Shown here one piece after another: positions 1 through 12,720 of a DNA stretch of 64,000 bases. The notes below the pieces were generated by a model. That model did not search any database. It saw only the letters and a program-made list of their open reading frames with translations, and was not told the origin of the DNA. The translations under genes and the position numbers were made by a program. Origin of the DNA: Epiperipatus broadwayi (lineage: Eukaryota; Onychophora; Udeonychophora; Euonychophora; Peripatidae); the NCBI GenBank assembly GCA_028023455.1, contig JAQFVV010012529.1, positions 2,666,001 through 2,730,000 on the forward strand, given 5' to 3'. Numbering within the stretch: the stretch's first letter is position 1; the number at the start of each line of letters is the position of its first letter.

Positions 1-2080
1 ATGTAAACATTAGGCTCCATTGGAAATCCAGATAGTATATTTTATATTTAACATTAAGGGGATAGTGTGACAGATGGGTGAGATTGAACACATATTAAAT
101 CTTTGTTGGTGGAGAGAGATTGCTTTTTTTTAACCATTATTTTAAATTTATTTAATAAAATATAAATATTAAGTTATATTTCATCATTTGTGATCTTTTT
201 AGTTTCTTTCTCGTCCATGTTTGAATAAAACTATCTAAAAGAAATGATTCATTTTTCAGGATAAAGGTTATTTATATTTGATTTACCAAATACTTGGTGT
301 TAATATATGTAGTAGAAATTAATTTAAAATTACAAGTTGAAATTTGCTGCTGTGATATAATTTATATACCAGCTCCACTAGCACTGTGAAGTATTAAAAT
401 ACTTTATTGCATAGATATTTGTAAAATAAACCTTATAATAATACAATTTGAATTCAAACTCAAGTGGATAAAGAAAGTGACAAATGTGTAAGTATTAAAT
501 TTATATTTTTGAAATATTTAATTCGATTATATGTTCAAAGTAAAAAAAAGTGGGATGAAATATTGCAGTTGAATACATAATCATAAAAACAATTATGCTG
601 GGATATTAAAACATGCTGATCATCATCAATACTCTGACCACTTAGTACCATTAATGTACTGGCTAGCTATAAACTTAATTTCTAATAAGACTAAACTAAA
701 ATAAAATGTAGTGCATGGGCTTTAAAGAATATTCTCTTTGCACTAACCAGGTTGATGATTGATAGGAATATTATCACTGGATGCCCATAACACTAATATT
801 CATTCTTTTTCATATATCAGACTATTATGCATGAATCTAGCTCAGATAATATAAGCTCTATTGCTGTAATATGACCAAGAGATGATGCAATATAAGAATC
901 TAAAAAAAACATTTAGAATTACGTCACTGGAATAATTTTTATAATGAAATACAAGTTTATTAACAACAATAATAAAAAAAAGTTAAGGTCTTTAGAATAA
1001 GGCTAGACACATATAAGTTTTTTGATCTTGATTAACATACAATAATAAAAAAACTATGACGTTGTGATTTACATGATTAATATACAAAATTCAAGTTATT
1101 ATTATGATTTACATATATGCTCCAATAGGTTTACATAAATGCATATATATATATACCCACATAGATGTGCATTTTAATTTAGAAATGAACATATTTGAAT
1201 AGTCTTAACATAATTATAAAAATTTTAAGTAACATACAAATACTATAAATGGTTAAAATTTACCTACATGGCTACCTGACACACATTGATATATACACAG
1301 ACACATAGCATTATAATTTCTAGACATATTTGAATTGTTATAATATAGTAATAAAATAAACGATTAAAATTTCAAGTTGTATTTTTTTATAATATAAAGT
1401 CCTTATGCTAGATTTACTTAAAACACATATATATAATCTGCACACATATGTATGGTACAATAATTGATTAATTATATAAATGAAATTCTCTATCATATTT
1501 GAATTTATCAAAATAATAAGTGACATTAGTTTTTATAACACATAATTAACATATGTTTGTGCACATAAAAATGTATGTGCACATTGTTGCCTATATCATG
1601 ATGTTTTAATTTATCAAAATAAATTATTAAAGATTATTTTGCAATTAATTCTTTTTGTTGAATATAGTCTTTTTTCTTTAAAAATAAGTACTATCAATTT
1701 TTCGGCAGTTTAAGGTCAATCAGTTAAACATTCTTTAAATTTAAAATGTCTTTTTTTTTTTCAATAAATGATTATTTTAAAATAGCTTTATTCTATTTAT
1801 GTATGACTATCACAGGTTGCTTTTAATTATAAAGTCTTTAGAATTTAAAATATAAATTTTGAACTGTCTTTTTTCTTTTCTTTCAATAAATGATTTAAAG
1901 AATATCATTTTATATATATCTATAACTTTTAAAATGTCATTTTTACTAAGAAAATTATTTAAAATTTCATTATTATATACAATGCTATTCATCACCAGCT
2001 GTATATACATTTGTCTGTGCTTCTCAGTATATAGATACATCAGCATACATATAATTACTTCAAGCTTTTTCTTGGTGAGA
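1..2080. other. AT-rich intergenic DNA, no gene seen
   Basis: Open frames here are short (under about 80 codons), of low complexity and rich in Ile, Leu, Tyr, Asn and Lys, as expected by chance in AT-rich DNA. I see no conserved motif, inverted repeat or RNA gene. Short TA runs occur near 1144-1155. Confidence 0.7.
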
Positions 2081-2500
2081 CAGGTATAGTCCAGGATTGT
2101 TATTATCAGGAAGGCACAATGAGGTTATTTGTTGGCATTCAATCAGTTCTCTTCTGTCTTGGATTTGATGGACTTTAGGCAAGCACTGTCATCTAGAATA
2201 CATTTGTAGTAGGTTAGAGAACATAAAATGGGTCTGGTTTTCAGGTGAATCAAAACTCCAGCATGGTGAACTATATAGAGCAGCTGCTTCATTGCCTTCT
2301 TATATCTTCATGACTATTTCTGTCCTGATCTGCTAGCCAACTTACTACTAGCTATTCTAGACAGCTATATGCTTCCCACTAACTAAAACAAACTAGAAAA
2401 CTCTTCTGGCCATGTCTTACAAAAATTATTAGCCAAACTGAACTAATTTTTCCATCCAGCCTTTTATAGCTATATTGCTGAGGTGACAAAAACTAATTTA
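2081..2500. other. Less AT-rich island, unassigned
   Basis: This stretch has visibly more G and C and more balanced words than its flanks, but no long open frame and no motif that I recognise. It may be an old transposon or LTR fragment. That is a guess based on composition only. Confidence 0.3.
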
Positions 2501-3834
2501 TAAACTGGTTTTCTTTCTAATTTTTTTGAAAATAAGTTTGAAGTTTTATCAAAAGTATGATTGGAAAAAGTTGATTTCAATTAACTTTAATGCTTTGGAA
2601 TTTTATAATCTATAAAGATTTTTAATTAGATAATGAAATGTATACAAACCTTAATTAAAAGATTTGAAAAATAAAACATGCTTGTTTTTAAATTCAACAT
2701 CAGAATACAATATTAATATTTATTTAGACCTTTTTAACTATTTTATAATGAAATTTTATTTTACATTCAGAATTATTTAGTATGTAGAAAATATCTACAA
2801 AATTTTTGTCTATGCTTATTTCTATTTTTCCTTTCAACTTTATACATATTTGTGCACACACACTATATTTATGTGTGCCATATAACAACTGTTATAGTAT
2901 ATTATTGTTTACAGCATAAAAAATATTAAATATGTTTTGAATATTACTAATTACTACTATATCATTAAATAACTCTTCTGAACCCTAGCAATTATTATTA
3001 TACCAAAGTAATGTACCTGACATCAGGCAGTGGTATAGAGACATGAGACTCGAATTAGGACTATTGAGGATGAATCCCTGAATAAGATATAAGACTTAAA
3101 ATAATACATAATTATATAAAACCTTTTTATTTTTAAAAACTAACCAAAATAAAGATTCGAACTTTGGATAGGATCAAAAGATACTTTATTTTATTATTAT
3201 ATAAAAACAATTTATTCTAAATGTACATTATTTATATAGTTCATACTAGAATAGTTATATAGTTCACACTAGAATAGTTTCATTATGCTTACATCTGTGA
3301 TTATTATGGGATGTCATGCTAATACATATATAGTGCGGTTTATTTATATGCCAATGTTTGGGGAAAAAAGTTACATAATGGGTTTAAGAAGAGAAATGCT
3401 ATTTTATCATATGATTAGATAATGACCTAAACAAATGAATTTACAGTGAGTGACACTTTAATGTTTGAATAAATTAATATCATGTATTTAACAAACTATG
3501 AATGATGCCATTTCAGTCACACAAGAAAACTACATGTATACAATTGCGATGCCAAGTAAATTGGTCTCTGACATCCATTATATTTATTAAATATTAAACA
3601 TCAAAGTTATAAAACAAATGTCAATATAACACTTTATATTTTAATACTTGAATTAAAATAAAATAAGGAAAATTCATTTACGCACATGGGAGCCGCTCAT
3701 CTAAGGGAAATAGCTTAATGCAAGCTTTTCACGACATTCTACATATAAATACAATAATAAATAACAAAAATGGTTTAGGTATATCTCAGCGTTATGGCTT
3801 ACAGATTAGTTTTAGGCGTAATTCTAAAATACTA
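2501..3834. other. AT-rich intergenic DNA, no gene seen
   Basis: No supported feature. There are short duplications, for example the phrase 'agaatagtt' repeated near 3249-3280, and low-complexity AT sequence. Confidence 0.6.
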
Positions 3835-4130
3835 TAAGAAATCGCATGGGAGCATGAGGCAGCAAAATATAAGATTCGGTCCATATTGGCCGAGGAGACA
3901 CTTCACCATTTAAGTGAGAAAAGAGAAATGGTACACCTGTTTTTCTGGTGGGCCATACCTGGAGAGGAAGATAGGTAGAGAGATGCAATTGTCCATGCAG
4001 GTTACCAATGCAGAGCTTCCACTACTCTTTCCAAAGCTCCTAGGGAATTTACGATGCCAGCTAAAACATATATACATGAAGATGGAGGATGTGGAGTTCC
4101 TGATGAGCCTCAAATTATGATAAAGCAAAT
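3835..4130. other. Less AT-rich island, unassigned
   Basis: Overlapping open frames of about 70 codons occur on both strands (roughly 3914-4120 plus, 3910-4128 minus). Neither translation shows a domain that I recognise, and frames open on both strands argue for chance. The base composition differs sharply from the flanks, so the segment is probably an inserted element fragment or relic exon. No function is assigned. Confidence 0.3.
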
Positions 4131-4894
4131 AATGACGATGGCTGACCTATGCTGGCAATGCTATGAAACTATGATATGTCCTTTAATGATGTCAAAATAA
4201 CTAAAGGCCTAAATATAAAGTTTTAATTGGCATAACGGCATGACTTGTATACTAAACCAAATTAAATAACTGAAATATAAAACTAGATGAATGTCTTAGT
4301 GACATACAATTACATTTCCCTTTGTTAAACAGATCCCACATGCATTTGGAATCAATAAGCATTATTTAAACTATAATGCTCAAGGCGCTACATATAAATG
4401 ATTAATACATTAAAAAAATAATGGTCATTATTATTTAAAATATCTTAAATGGAATTTAAGAAATAGTGTTTTTGAATAACATTAAATTTATAATCAATAA
4501 ATATATACTTATGGCAGTATTATAATAATAATCTGCCTAGAACAGAAATGATATTATTTAACTAGTTTTCAACCCAACGAGCAATGGCTTTAAAACAATT
4601 TAAAGTAATTAAAATATCCCTGAAGCACTGGGGATTTAAAAGACTAATCTAAAATATAGGCTCACAGAGTTGAGTTGACTTGGCATATAAATTACATATT
4701 TAGTAAAATATATAGTAAACAATTATAATAATAAAATTTTACCACCCTAAAAGAAAATATAGGATCTAAAACTTAAATTAGATGTAAGCATTTACATATA
4801 TGTATTTGATAGGATTAGAGAGAGTCTTACATGCAAAGATTAAATATAAATATATAAAAAAACATTAATTAATATTTATAGGCAAGCACAACAA
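4131..4894. other. AT-rich intergenic DNA, no gene seen
   Basis: Low-complexity AT sequence without supported features. Confidence 0.6.
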
Positions 4895-5240
4895 CTTTAC
4901 ATGGATATTGGACTATTACCTTGGCATACTCTGGGGATTAGTTCGCTCTCTGAGCTTCAGTTTAGGATAATCAGCTGGGTGGTCAGCATTCTTGGTCACT
5001 ACTGCTTCTTCATTGGTGGCAGCATTCTTCCATGGCAGGAGTTTTGTGACAGCATTCCAGAGGCAGTCCCCAAAGAGGAAAAATTTTTGCCCCTACTCAA
5101 CTGACATTTTATTTCGCTATATAAATGGTACAAGAAAAGTAGAACAGCAAAAAGCAAGCAAAAAAAAGCAAAAAGCTCCCTTATCTCCAATCTACCCTAT
5201 TTATATCTTCCTAACTATGATAGGAATGCCTTAGTTCATT
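4895..5240. other. Less AT-rich island, unassigned
   Basis: The segment is less AT-rich than its surroundings and short frames overlap on both strands (4901-5104, 4992-5234 plus; 4999-5190 minus), so none is convincing as a gene. A TATATAAA-like word lies near 5119-5125, followed by an A-rich AGC-containing stretch. It could be part of an LTR or LINE untranslated region, but I cannot place it in a family. Confidence 0.3.
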
Positions 5241-5689
5241 TGCCCAGAAGCAGATAAGCAATTAACAAATTACAGCCCATTTTTAATTAAAAACAAGACA
5301 TAAGAAGATGATAAGGTTCAAATCACATTTCAGCTTGAAAGAATTTAATCAATATAAATGAAACAAAAATATTTCATTAACAAAATATTTTTAGTTAAAA
5401 TAAAAATGACTTTGATAAGAAAGCAATATTTCAATTAATTAAAATCGAGCTTTTAAAATATTTAATTAGTGAAGCAAAACTTCACAATGGATTAATTTGA
5501 AACTGCCATCTTGTTTATATCTTTTATTTTCCTACAAAATGAAATTAAATGCAAATAATTTTTACAAAAATGACAAACTTTACAGACAAAAAGATTTCAC
5601 ACAATATTCAAAAGTATCAAAATTATAAAATCATTATTATATAGTAAAGTTTTAGCATATTTTAAATATATATACACTGCCACATAGTA
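5241..5689. other. AT-rich intergenic DNA, no gene seen
   Basis: No supported feature. Confidence 0.6.
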
Positions 5690-5765
5690 AATGATGGCAA
5701 GGTTAGTACATTAAATATAATTGATGGGTTTGAACCCTTGTAGATGATTAGTTTTTAGGAAGGAA
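5690..5765 (+). repeat. tRNA-derived SINE-like head
   Basis: TGGCAAGGTTAG at 5695-5706 resembles a polymerase III A box, and GGTTTGAACCC at 5727-5737 resembles a B box (consensus GGTTCGANTCC). The A-box word is close to the A box of the SINE at 61.59 kb (TGGCTTGGTTAG). The A-to-B distance is short (32 bases start to start) and I see no full cloverleaf, so this is a SINE head or tRNA relic rather than a working tRNA gene. Confidence 0.45.
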
Positions 5766-6030
5766 AACATGAAGCTCACTCTGACTACAGAGTGATTGCT
5801 TCAGTAAAATATATTCATATGAAATAAGAATTGCCATATTTTGAAAATAAAATATGTGCTAAAAGTTGGTTATAAATGAAATTTCTGTAGAAAAGTGTTT
5901 TGGGAATACAGTGTAAATGGTAGTTCATATCTTACAAATGCTTGGACATCTTATTTTATGATATAGTAATTCTTAGATTAATTGAAAATATATTTAATGT
6001 TTATCTTTTTGGAGATCAAAATGTATATAT

Positions 6031-6314
6031 ATTCATAGTATTATTTTTGGGAGCTTCTGTGTAATAAAAATATATAATAGCTAAATAGCTGATGTTTCTA
6101 TACAATAACAAGCACTTTCCTCAGAGCTTTTTTCTCAAATTATAAGAATGTGCGTTAAAAATATATAATAGCTAAATAGCTGACATTTCACTACAATAAC
6201 AATTATTTTTCTCAGAGCTCTGAGTAAAGTCCCTTGTTATTGTACGGAAATGTCACCTATTTAGCTATTATATATTTTTATTACATGGAAGTTCCCAGAA
6301 ATAATATTATGAAT
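6031..6314. repeat. 284-bp foldback (MITE-like) with duplicated arm
   Basis: Sequence from 6031 (ATTCATAGTATTATTTTTGG) is the near reverse complement of the sequence ending at 6314, with arms of roughly 100 bases. Both arms contain TATATAATAGCTAAATAG. A third, partial copy of the left arm lies inside at about 6157-6220, in the same orientation as the left arm. There is no coding sequence. The structure fits a non-autonomous foldback DNA element. No clear target duplication is visible in the AT-rich flanks, so the superfamily is unknown. Confidence 0.75.
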
Positions 6315-9300
6315 TCATTTATTCGTGAGAATATTAGAATTAATATATACATATAAGAATTCAAAGATTCAGTTTGATATAATACTGTCAATAATGAGAT
6401 TTCTTCAAAATGTGATGAAATTATTAATAGTTTAAGGCGTTAAATTGAAAATTTATTAGACTCTAATTTATAAAGTTATTTTTTAAAAATAAACCTGAAT
6501 ATTTTATGAGAGATGACTGCTGTTTAGCAGTCTACAGAAAAATTACTCTAATTTATATTTCAACAGTCAGTTATTGTTTAATTAAATTTATTACAGACAT
6601 ATTTTTTTCTTTTTTAATGTCAGAAAATCTTAAATTAAGAAAACTTTCTGTTTATTACAGATTAAATTATGCTCAATCATTCAAAATATTTAATTATACT
6701 ATTTAACTTAATTATATTTTTTAAAGAAAAATAAAAAAAGGTTTTCATTAAAAATTATGTATAACATATAAAAATGAGATTGTTGGTGCACATTTTTATT
6801 TTACTTATAATATTCTGTGAGGATATATTCAAAATTGAATGGATAAGGAACTTTATTTCTATAATGTAGAGCTACCATTAATATCAGAATCTGATAGTAT
6901 TTTATATGGAATGGGATTATATAATATTAAATGGACTTTTAAGGATTATTAAGCCATTTCTTTATAGAGAAAAAACTTGAATTCAGAAAGTTGCTGGTGT
7001 ACAGTGTCAATCTTTACATATTGTTCAAGAGTGAGTTGATAATGGAAATTGTGTAACATTTGCTCTTTTCACCACTATCTTAACTATCTGGAATATATGA
7101 ATTAATGTATTGAAACTTTGAAAGATGACATTTGCCTATATACAATGTTTGCATCATGAAATGGATCATCATTTCAAAATGTCCAAATGGTTTACAACTA
7201 CAGTAAGTCGATACAAGTAATACTTGGAATAAACAGTTATGTTGCGCTCTTGCAGAGTAATGATTGGAACAAGAAAATTTCCTGATAATGCCTAAATAAC
7301 TTCAGTTCCACCACCATGTTTTTCACTTGAAAGAGAGCGGTCTGATAGAAAGACTTTTTTGGTAATTATCAGAAACAAAGCATTTCACTTATTGGCAAAG
7401 TGCTGATGATGATTTCTCTGATCTTATAATAACCTTTCAACTATATATTGTCCAGTTTTTGATGCCAACACTTTTTCATTATAGCATATCAGAAAACAAT
7501 GGTTTTGATTTAAAAAATATTGTGCTTGTGATTTTCTTAATGGGTTATTAAATTTGTGTTGAACCCTATAATGGTTTGTGTTACTATGGTTTTGTGAAGT
7601 TTTCATAATATTTCATTGTAATGTCTATAGATTGCTTTTAGTAAGAGTTAATTTTAAATTATTGTTTGAGTATAGTTCTCATCAAGATGAAAAATTGTTA
7701 TCAATTGGGAAGGTGGATAACTGACACAGACATAATTTTTTTTAGCTTGTAACTGAAGCAGGAATTAGTGATCAAATAATAATCAGATAACTTAATGTTT
7801 CTTCTGAATAAAGTATATTATCACTTCTCTTAGGAAAGGGGGAGGGACCATTTTGGTAGCCTTTTACCATGGATAGTTAAAATTTTCACTTTGTCTTTCC
7901 AGTGTGAAAACTTTATATTTATTGGAGCTAGATTACAGTCTTACCTAATACGAATGGTTCCCAAACTAAGGAAAATAATTCAAGTTTTTCATTAAGCTAG
8001 TGGATAAACATGTAAGCATTTACAATATAGTAGAATATATTACAATGTAGTAATGCCTGCAGTTTAGACTGATAATCAAGAAAAAAAAGGTATGCAATCA
8101 GCTGATCATTTAAGGTTGCTCTTATGGGCAGGATCCCATCCCAATGCTACTAAATATTAAATTGTCTTGAATTTATTTACACTGCATTTGCAATTTTTAT
8201 ACATTTTACAGCTTTTTTCAAGACTTATGCTCATTATTTTTCCAAATATTTCTTAACCTGATTAATTTCTATGCTATATCATGTCAAAATATGACAAATG
8301 TTTTTATTTTTAGTCTACATTGTGTATATATATATATTTATTGTTTTTTTTTTCCAAATCAAATTTCCCTATGTAAAAGCAACTTTTAGGATTTTAATTT
8401 ATATTAGCATTTATTTTCATTGTGTGAATATATACAATATAAGTGACCTTATAGTTAGTTTATTTAGAAATTGAGTGACAGATTTATTAAACAATTTTAT
8501 TCAATTGACCAATTTGAGTTTTTTTTTCTTAACTAGGAATTGATGGAAGTTTTTTGGCTCCAGAATTTTCCATTATTATGCTAAACTGTGTGCAGCATCT
8601 GATTTCATTTTATTTCATAATGAAATTAATCATTTCTTACATATTAGTTTTTGAATAATATTTTTTTTCAGTATCTTATTTTGTTGAGAGCAGATTAGTA
8701 TTTCAATATAAGCAAGAAAAATTGCTAAGAGATTTAAGAATCAACACATATTGTATTACAAATAGCTAATTCTATATTTATTTACTTTTAAATTGAATGC
8801 ACCCAGAAGACATACCACCAGTCCTAATTGATTTCAACACTTGAAAAAAATCAATAAGTGCACTTAATGTTTAAATAGTAATCTACATATGAATTTTCAG
8901 ATGTTTGTAATTTGATGCAAAAATTCATGTAGCATAATTTTTCAAGCATGTAACGTCAAAATTTGCTACAGATGAAAAAGCAGTTAGTTATTACAAACAA
9001 ATATAAAGGAATTTAAAGCAGCAAGACAAAGCAAACCCAAAAATTTCATTTGAGCGTTTTGTGAAAGAAATCATGCTGGAGCAATAGTTATTAACCTAAC
9101 ATTTGTAGATAGGAAGCTTTTGACTCTTTGCCCCCCCCCCTGTTAATAACATAAGACAATCCTAGAATTATTATACATCAAATCTAATTCTTTCTAAATT
9201 ATATATTAACAAAATAGCAAATGATTTATCTTTATCAGCTTATTTGAATACAACACATATTTCTGTAATGCAAAAATTAAAAATTATATTATAGTATAAC

Positions 9301-9640
9301 TATTATTCATAATAAATTCTATGAAAGCAAGATAATTTAAATAATTACAGTATATCCTTCTTGGATAATTTTTGTTTCATATCATTTTGGAATACTTTAC
9401 ATTACTTCTGGAAGTTAGAAGTTTGATATTAGCTATTTTTAGTTATTGAAATAAATGCTTATTAAATTGTGATTCGATTTATCAGATTTTTCGAGAAACT
9501 ATCTTCAAAATTTGTAGTCATCACTGTTTTTTTTTCATTTCTATGATTATTACACTTAATTCTTTTAGCATAGTGCAATCTTTTAAATAATAAAGGTTTT
9601 CTATTTTAATGCTGTATATGAGTAATCAGTGGCTACTAGA
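6315..9640. other. AT-rich intergenic DNA, no gene seen
   Basis: Chance frames only (for example 6506-6706 plus and 7424-7606 minus, neither with a recognisable domain). A run of ten C lies at 9131-9140. Confidence 0.55.
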
Positions 9641-9646
9641 TAATAA

Positions 9647-9667
9647 TAACCCTAACCCTAACCCTAA
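9647..9667. repeat. Interstitial telomere-like (CCCTAA)3
   Basis: Three perfect CCCTAA units (9650-9667) are preceded by TAA. On the minus strand this reads TTAGGG three times. It lies about 0.3 kb past the 3' end of the minus-strand Penelope-like element, in the direction in which that element is read. Three units are too few to be a telomere; this may be a repair scar or chance. Confidence 0.7.
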
Positions 9668-10711
9668 TTTAATTCTCATACTTGCACTGGTTATTAATAA
9701 GAACTTGAGGATTCAAACTAAAAACAATTCTGGAAGACACCTTTAACTTCTTTTTTACTATCAATTTAATATTTGAAATTAAAAAAAACTCTTAAGGTTT
9801 TTGAATCAAAATCAACCTGATTGTATAATTATACAGATCTGAGACTTTATGTGTAACTACATAATATTGTAAATTTAATCTTATATCTTCTCCTTTACTT
9901 TTTTTGCATTCTTTATATATTCATATATATTACTTTTTATAAATCTCCACATATACACTCCAATGCAATTTTTTTATATAATTCCTTTAATTTTCTAACA
10001 ATTTTGAAATTCCTGCAGTCTTCATCAGAGCTACAACATTTAAACATATAACCATTATTCTATATACATATAAAAATACACATTTTACATTATTATTCAT
10101 AATCATAATTTTATTTTTAACCCTATTCTTTTACTTCACTCTTTTTTTATTAATTATTATTTTTTCATTATTTCTTTACTATTTATACTTTCTTTTTACT
10201 TTTTATTTTTTACCTTTTCTTCCTACCTATCATTCTACATTACTCTCTAATACATCACCTTTTTATTTTACTTTTAATACCTATATCCTTACATTCCTTT
10301 CTATTATTTATCTATACTTATTATTTTATTAATAATTTTTATTCCTATCTTTATTCCCTTTTATAATTCACTTATTCATTTTACTCACCATTTGCATAAC
10401 CTTCCCCTTTCTTTTTAAATTTACAACATACTCTTTTTTTTTTCAAAATCCTTAGCCTCTTTTTCATATATTCCTTTAATACAACTCCCTCTATTATCAA
10501 TTTCTTTAACTTTTTATACCGTTTTTAAACTTTTTATCTTACAAAACTTTATATATATACATTTTCTCTATTATTATTAATATTCCTATAAAAATAATGT
10601 CTTTACCCCCCACCCCCATCTCTATTCAAATTTTGTTTTATCTTCTTAATTAATATAGTTTCTTTTATTTTTCTATCTCTTCTTTTATTAGTATATCCAA
10701 TCATTCTTATG

Positions 10712-10945
10712 CTATCTCTCAAATATATGTCCTGTTTCCATAGCATGCATATAAATTGGTGACTTTTTATCATATCTATGCTGAATTAATCTTGTATAGA
10801 TTGAATTTTTCATTTCTCCTACATATTTAGTTCTTATCTTATTATTCCTACATGATCTACATTCTATCTCATATACTCCATTTATATGTTTTTCTATTCC
10901 TTTAATATATTTATTATCTAATATATCCATTACATTTCTTCTCAT
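10712..10945 (-). pseudogene. PLE GIY-YIG endonuclease fragment
   Basis: The 77-residue frame carries 'NGVYEIECRSC' followed by 'KYVGEMKNSIYTRLIQHR'. This is the GIY-YIG endonuclease core as found in Penelope-like elements, with the first GIY written GVY, the second YIG written YVG, the conserved Arg in 'TRL' and the His in 'QHR'. In PLEs this C-terminal domain nicks target DNA to prime reverse transcription. The frame ends soon after 'METGH', so the C-terminal part with the conserved Glu is missing or shifted. The closest relative in this window is the GIY-YIG at 55.56-55.86 kb. Confidence 0.8.
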
Positions 10946-11048
10946 TTTATTTACTATCTTATATTTAATTACATTATTATATTTTTATTAATTTTTCTAA
11001 TAATTTTATTAATGCTCTTAACTATATTATTACTATACATTTTAACAC

Positions 11049-11357
11049 CTATATATTCATCTTTTTTATGCTATATTTTTTACATTTTCCCTTCTCTTCT
11101 TCTTTACTTTCTTCTTTATATTTTTTTTCTGATATTTTTACACATTTCTCTATTATTTTCTCTGGATATTCATTCTCTTTAACTACTAATTCTACCTCTT
11201 TCTTATACTCTTTTTTATTTGAACAATAATTAATAGCTCTATATATTCTTGAACTAATACTACTTATTTTATATTTATTATCCACATTACTATCCCCATT
11301 CACTTTCTTATATACTAATATTTTTAATCTACATTTTCTCTTCTCATATGATTTCAT
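11049..11357 (-). pseudogene. PLE RT C-terminus and RT-endonuclease linker
   Basis: The residues 'KYKISSISSRIYRAINYCSN' and the following charged linker match, almost word for word, the plus-strand frame at 13318-13602 (copy B), and more distantly the frame at 55132-55320. This region follows the RT palm/thumb and precedes the GIY-YIG domain in PLE proteins. The frame ends before the endonuclease, so at least one frameshift separates them. Confidence 0.75.
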
Positions 11358-11359
11358 TA

Positions 11360-11970
11360 ATAATATATCTAAATATTACAACTTATTATATATTTTCCCT
11401 CTCTACTGTAAATTTTATATTCTCATCCAATTTATTAATTTTTTCTAAATACCTATCTATTTGCCTTTCACTTTTATTAAAAATTAACAAATAATCATCT
11501 ACCTATCTTTTTAACATTATTGGTCCATTCTCCTCATCCATCATTACTTTTTCCATATATATATATATTGCTTAATATGCCACTCAATGCCCCTCCTATC
11601 AATAACTGTTTTTCTGCTTAAAATATTTTCCATTAAATTCAAATGTTATCTCTTTACAACATATTTCCATAATTTGTTTCAACTTTATTATCAGTATTTC
11701 TTTTTCTTTATCCTTTTTTATTTACTAATTACCATTTCTATTACTTTCTCTACATCCATATTTGTATACATTGACACAATATCTATCTTAACCATTGTCA
11801 ACCTATATTTATCATAATTACTTATTTTTTCTTTAATTTCTTTAATTAATTCCTTATTATTCTTAATATATGCACTGTTTTTTTTATTAATGTATTTTTA
11901 AAAAATATTATTTGCTAATCATTTAGATGTCTTATCAAAATATGAACCCTACCATTTCTCACTAATCTTA
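11360..11970 (-). pseudogene. PLE reverse transcriptase core, broken
   Basis: Reading the minus strand, the segment near 11470-11500 translates as KR*VDDYLLIF. The catalytic 'VDD' is kept but the Tyr codon before it is a TAG stop. The paired copy B reads KRYVNDYLLIF at the same place. Upstream (about 11880-11960) the sequence is homologous to copy B's 'YFDKTSKWLTNNIF' region. Several stops and frameshifts make the copy non-functional. Confidence 0.7.
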
Positions 11971-12348
11971 ATGACACTCTTTCTTTGTATATTTTTGCTG
12001 CTCCATATATTCTTCTACTTCACAATCCTTATTTCCCAATTCTCCTAATGTTCTCTTATCTACAACTCTATTATTATACAACCATTTTATTAACTCATAC
12101 ATTTTTTAAATTCTTTACTCTAATATCATCTTTCTTCATTTTTATAAAAAATTCTTCTGACAACATTTTTGTCATTTTCTCTAATATATTCTTCTTTTTT
12201 CATTAGTGCCATTATAATTATTACCCTTATCAGATTTTTGTGAATATTATCTTTTCTTCATAATTCATTTTTATCTCCCTAACTTAATTTTACTATTCAT
12301 TTTTATCTCCCTAACTTAATTGTCCTATTCTTATTCTTTTTTACTATC

Positions 12349-12720
12349 TCAATCTTTCAATTTCTTCATTTTGTATATCATATTATTTATTTCTTCTTTT
12401 AATATTTTCATCCATTCTTTATTTTTCTTACTTATATTAATGATCTTATTTTCATAATAATATATATTATAATTACTTTTCAAATATTTCTGTGCCAACC
12501 TTTCTATTAACACTTGTATTTCTAATATATCTCTATTATTACACCTTCCATATGGCACATATTTTACCCCTTTCTTAAATATCTCCATCTCATCTTTCAG
12601 TTTTATATCACTTAAATTATATATTTTATTTTCATTCTTTACACATCCTTCTTTACCTTCATCCTCCTTCTTCATCAAGTTTTCCATTTTTCTTTTATGT
12701 CTTAACCTAGTATTTTCATT
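12349..12720 (-). pseudogene. PLE N-terminal domain
   Basis: The open frame reads 'RLRHKRKMENLM' and then 'NLSDIKLKDEMEIFKKGVKYVP', followed by 'IERLAQKYL'. In PLE proteins a basic R/KH-R-K segment is followed by an NLS...L...GL.FVP motif and then a helical region before the RT, so this is the start of that protein. The open frame formally extends to 12804, but its first residues come from reading backwards into the oppositely oriented copy B and are not part of the real gene. The matching motif at 60.88 kb is 'NLSSKHLIDTDISVCERRLN'. Confidence 0.75.

Larger units (their letters stand above)
9920..12720 (-). mobile_element. Penelope-like element, copy A (minus strand), decayed
   Basis: Minus-strand order is: N-terminal PLE domain (12349-12720), reverse transcriptase (about 11360-11970), linker (11049-11357), GIY-YIG endonuclease (10712-10945), then an untranslated tail containing GTAGCTCTGATGAAGACTGC near 10011-10035. 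The plus strand is strikingly pyrimidine-rich here because the element's coding strand is purine-rich. Frameshifts and stops separate the domains, so the copy is dead. The tail resembles sequence at 36.0-36.9 kb. The exact 3' end is uncertain. The 5' side abuts copy B, which runs the other way. Confidence 0.8.

Noticed and set aside
5690-5765. Functional tRNA gene
   Set aside because: Box spacing and arms do not give a cloverleaf; SINE-like head is the better reading.
9647-9667. Chromosome end
   Set aside because: Only three hexamer units with ordinary sequence on both sides; interstitial.
11587-12206. Plus-strand frames of 73-76 codons
   Set aside because: Antisense to the minus-strand Penelope-like element; low-complexity Phe/Ile/Leu/Tyr.
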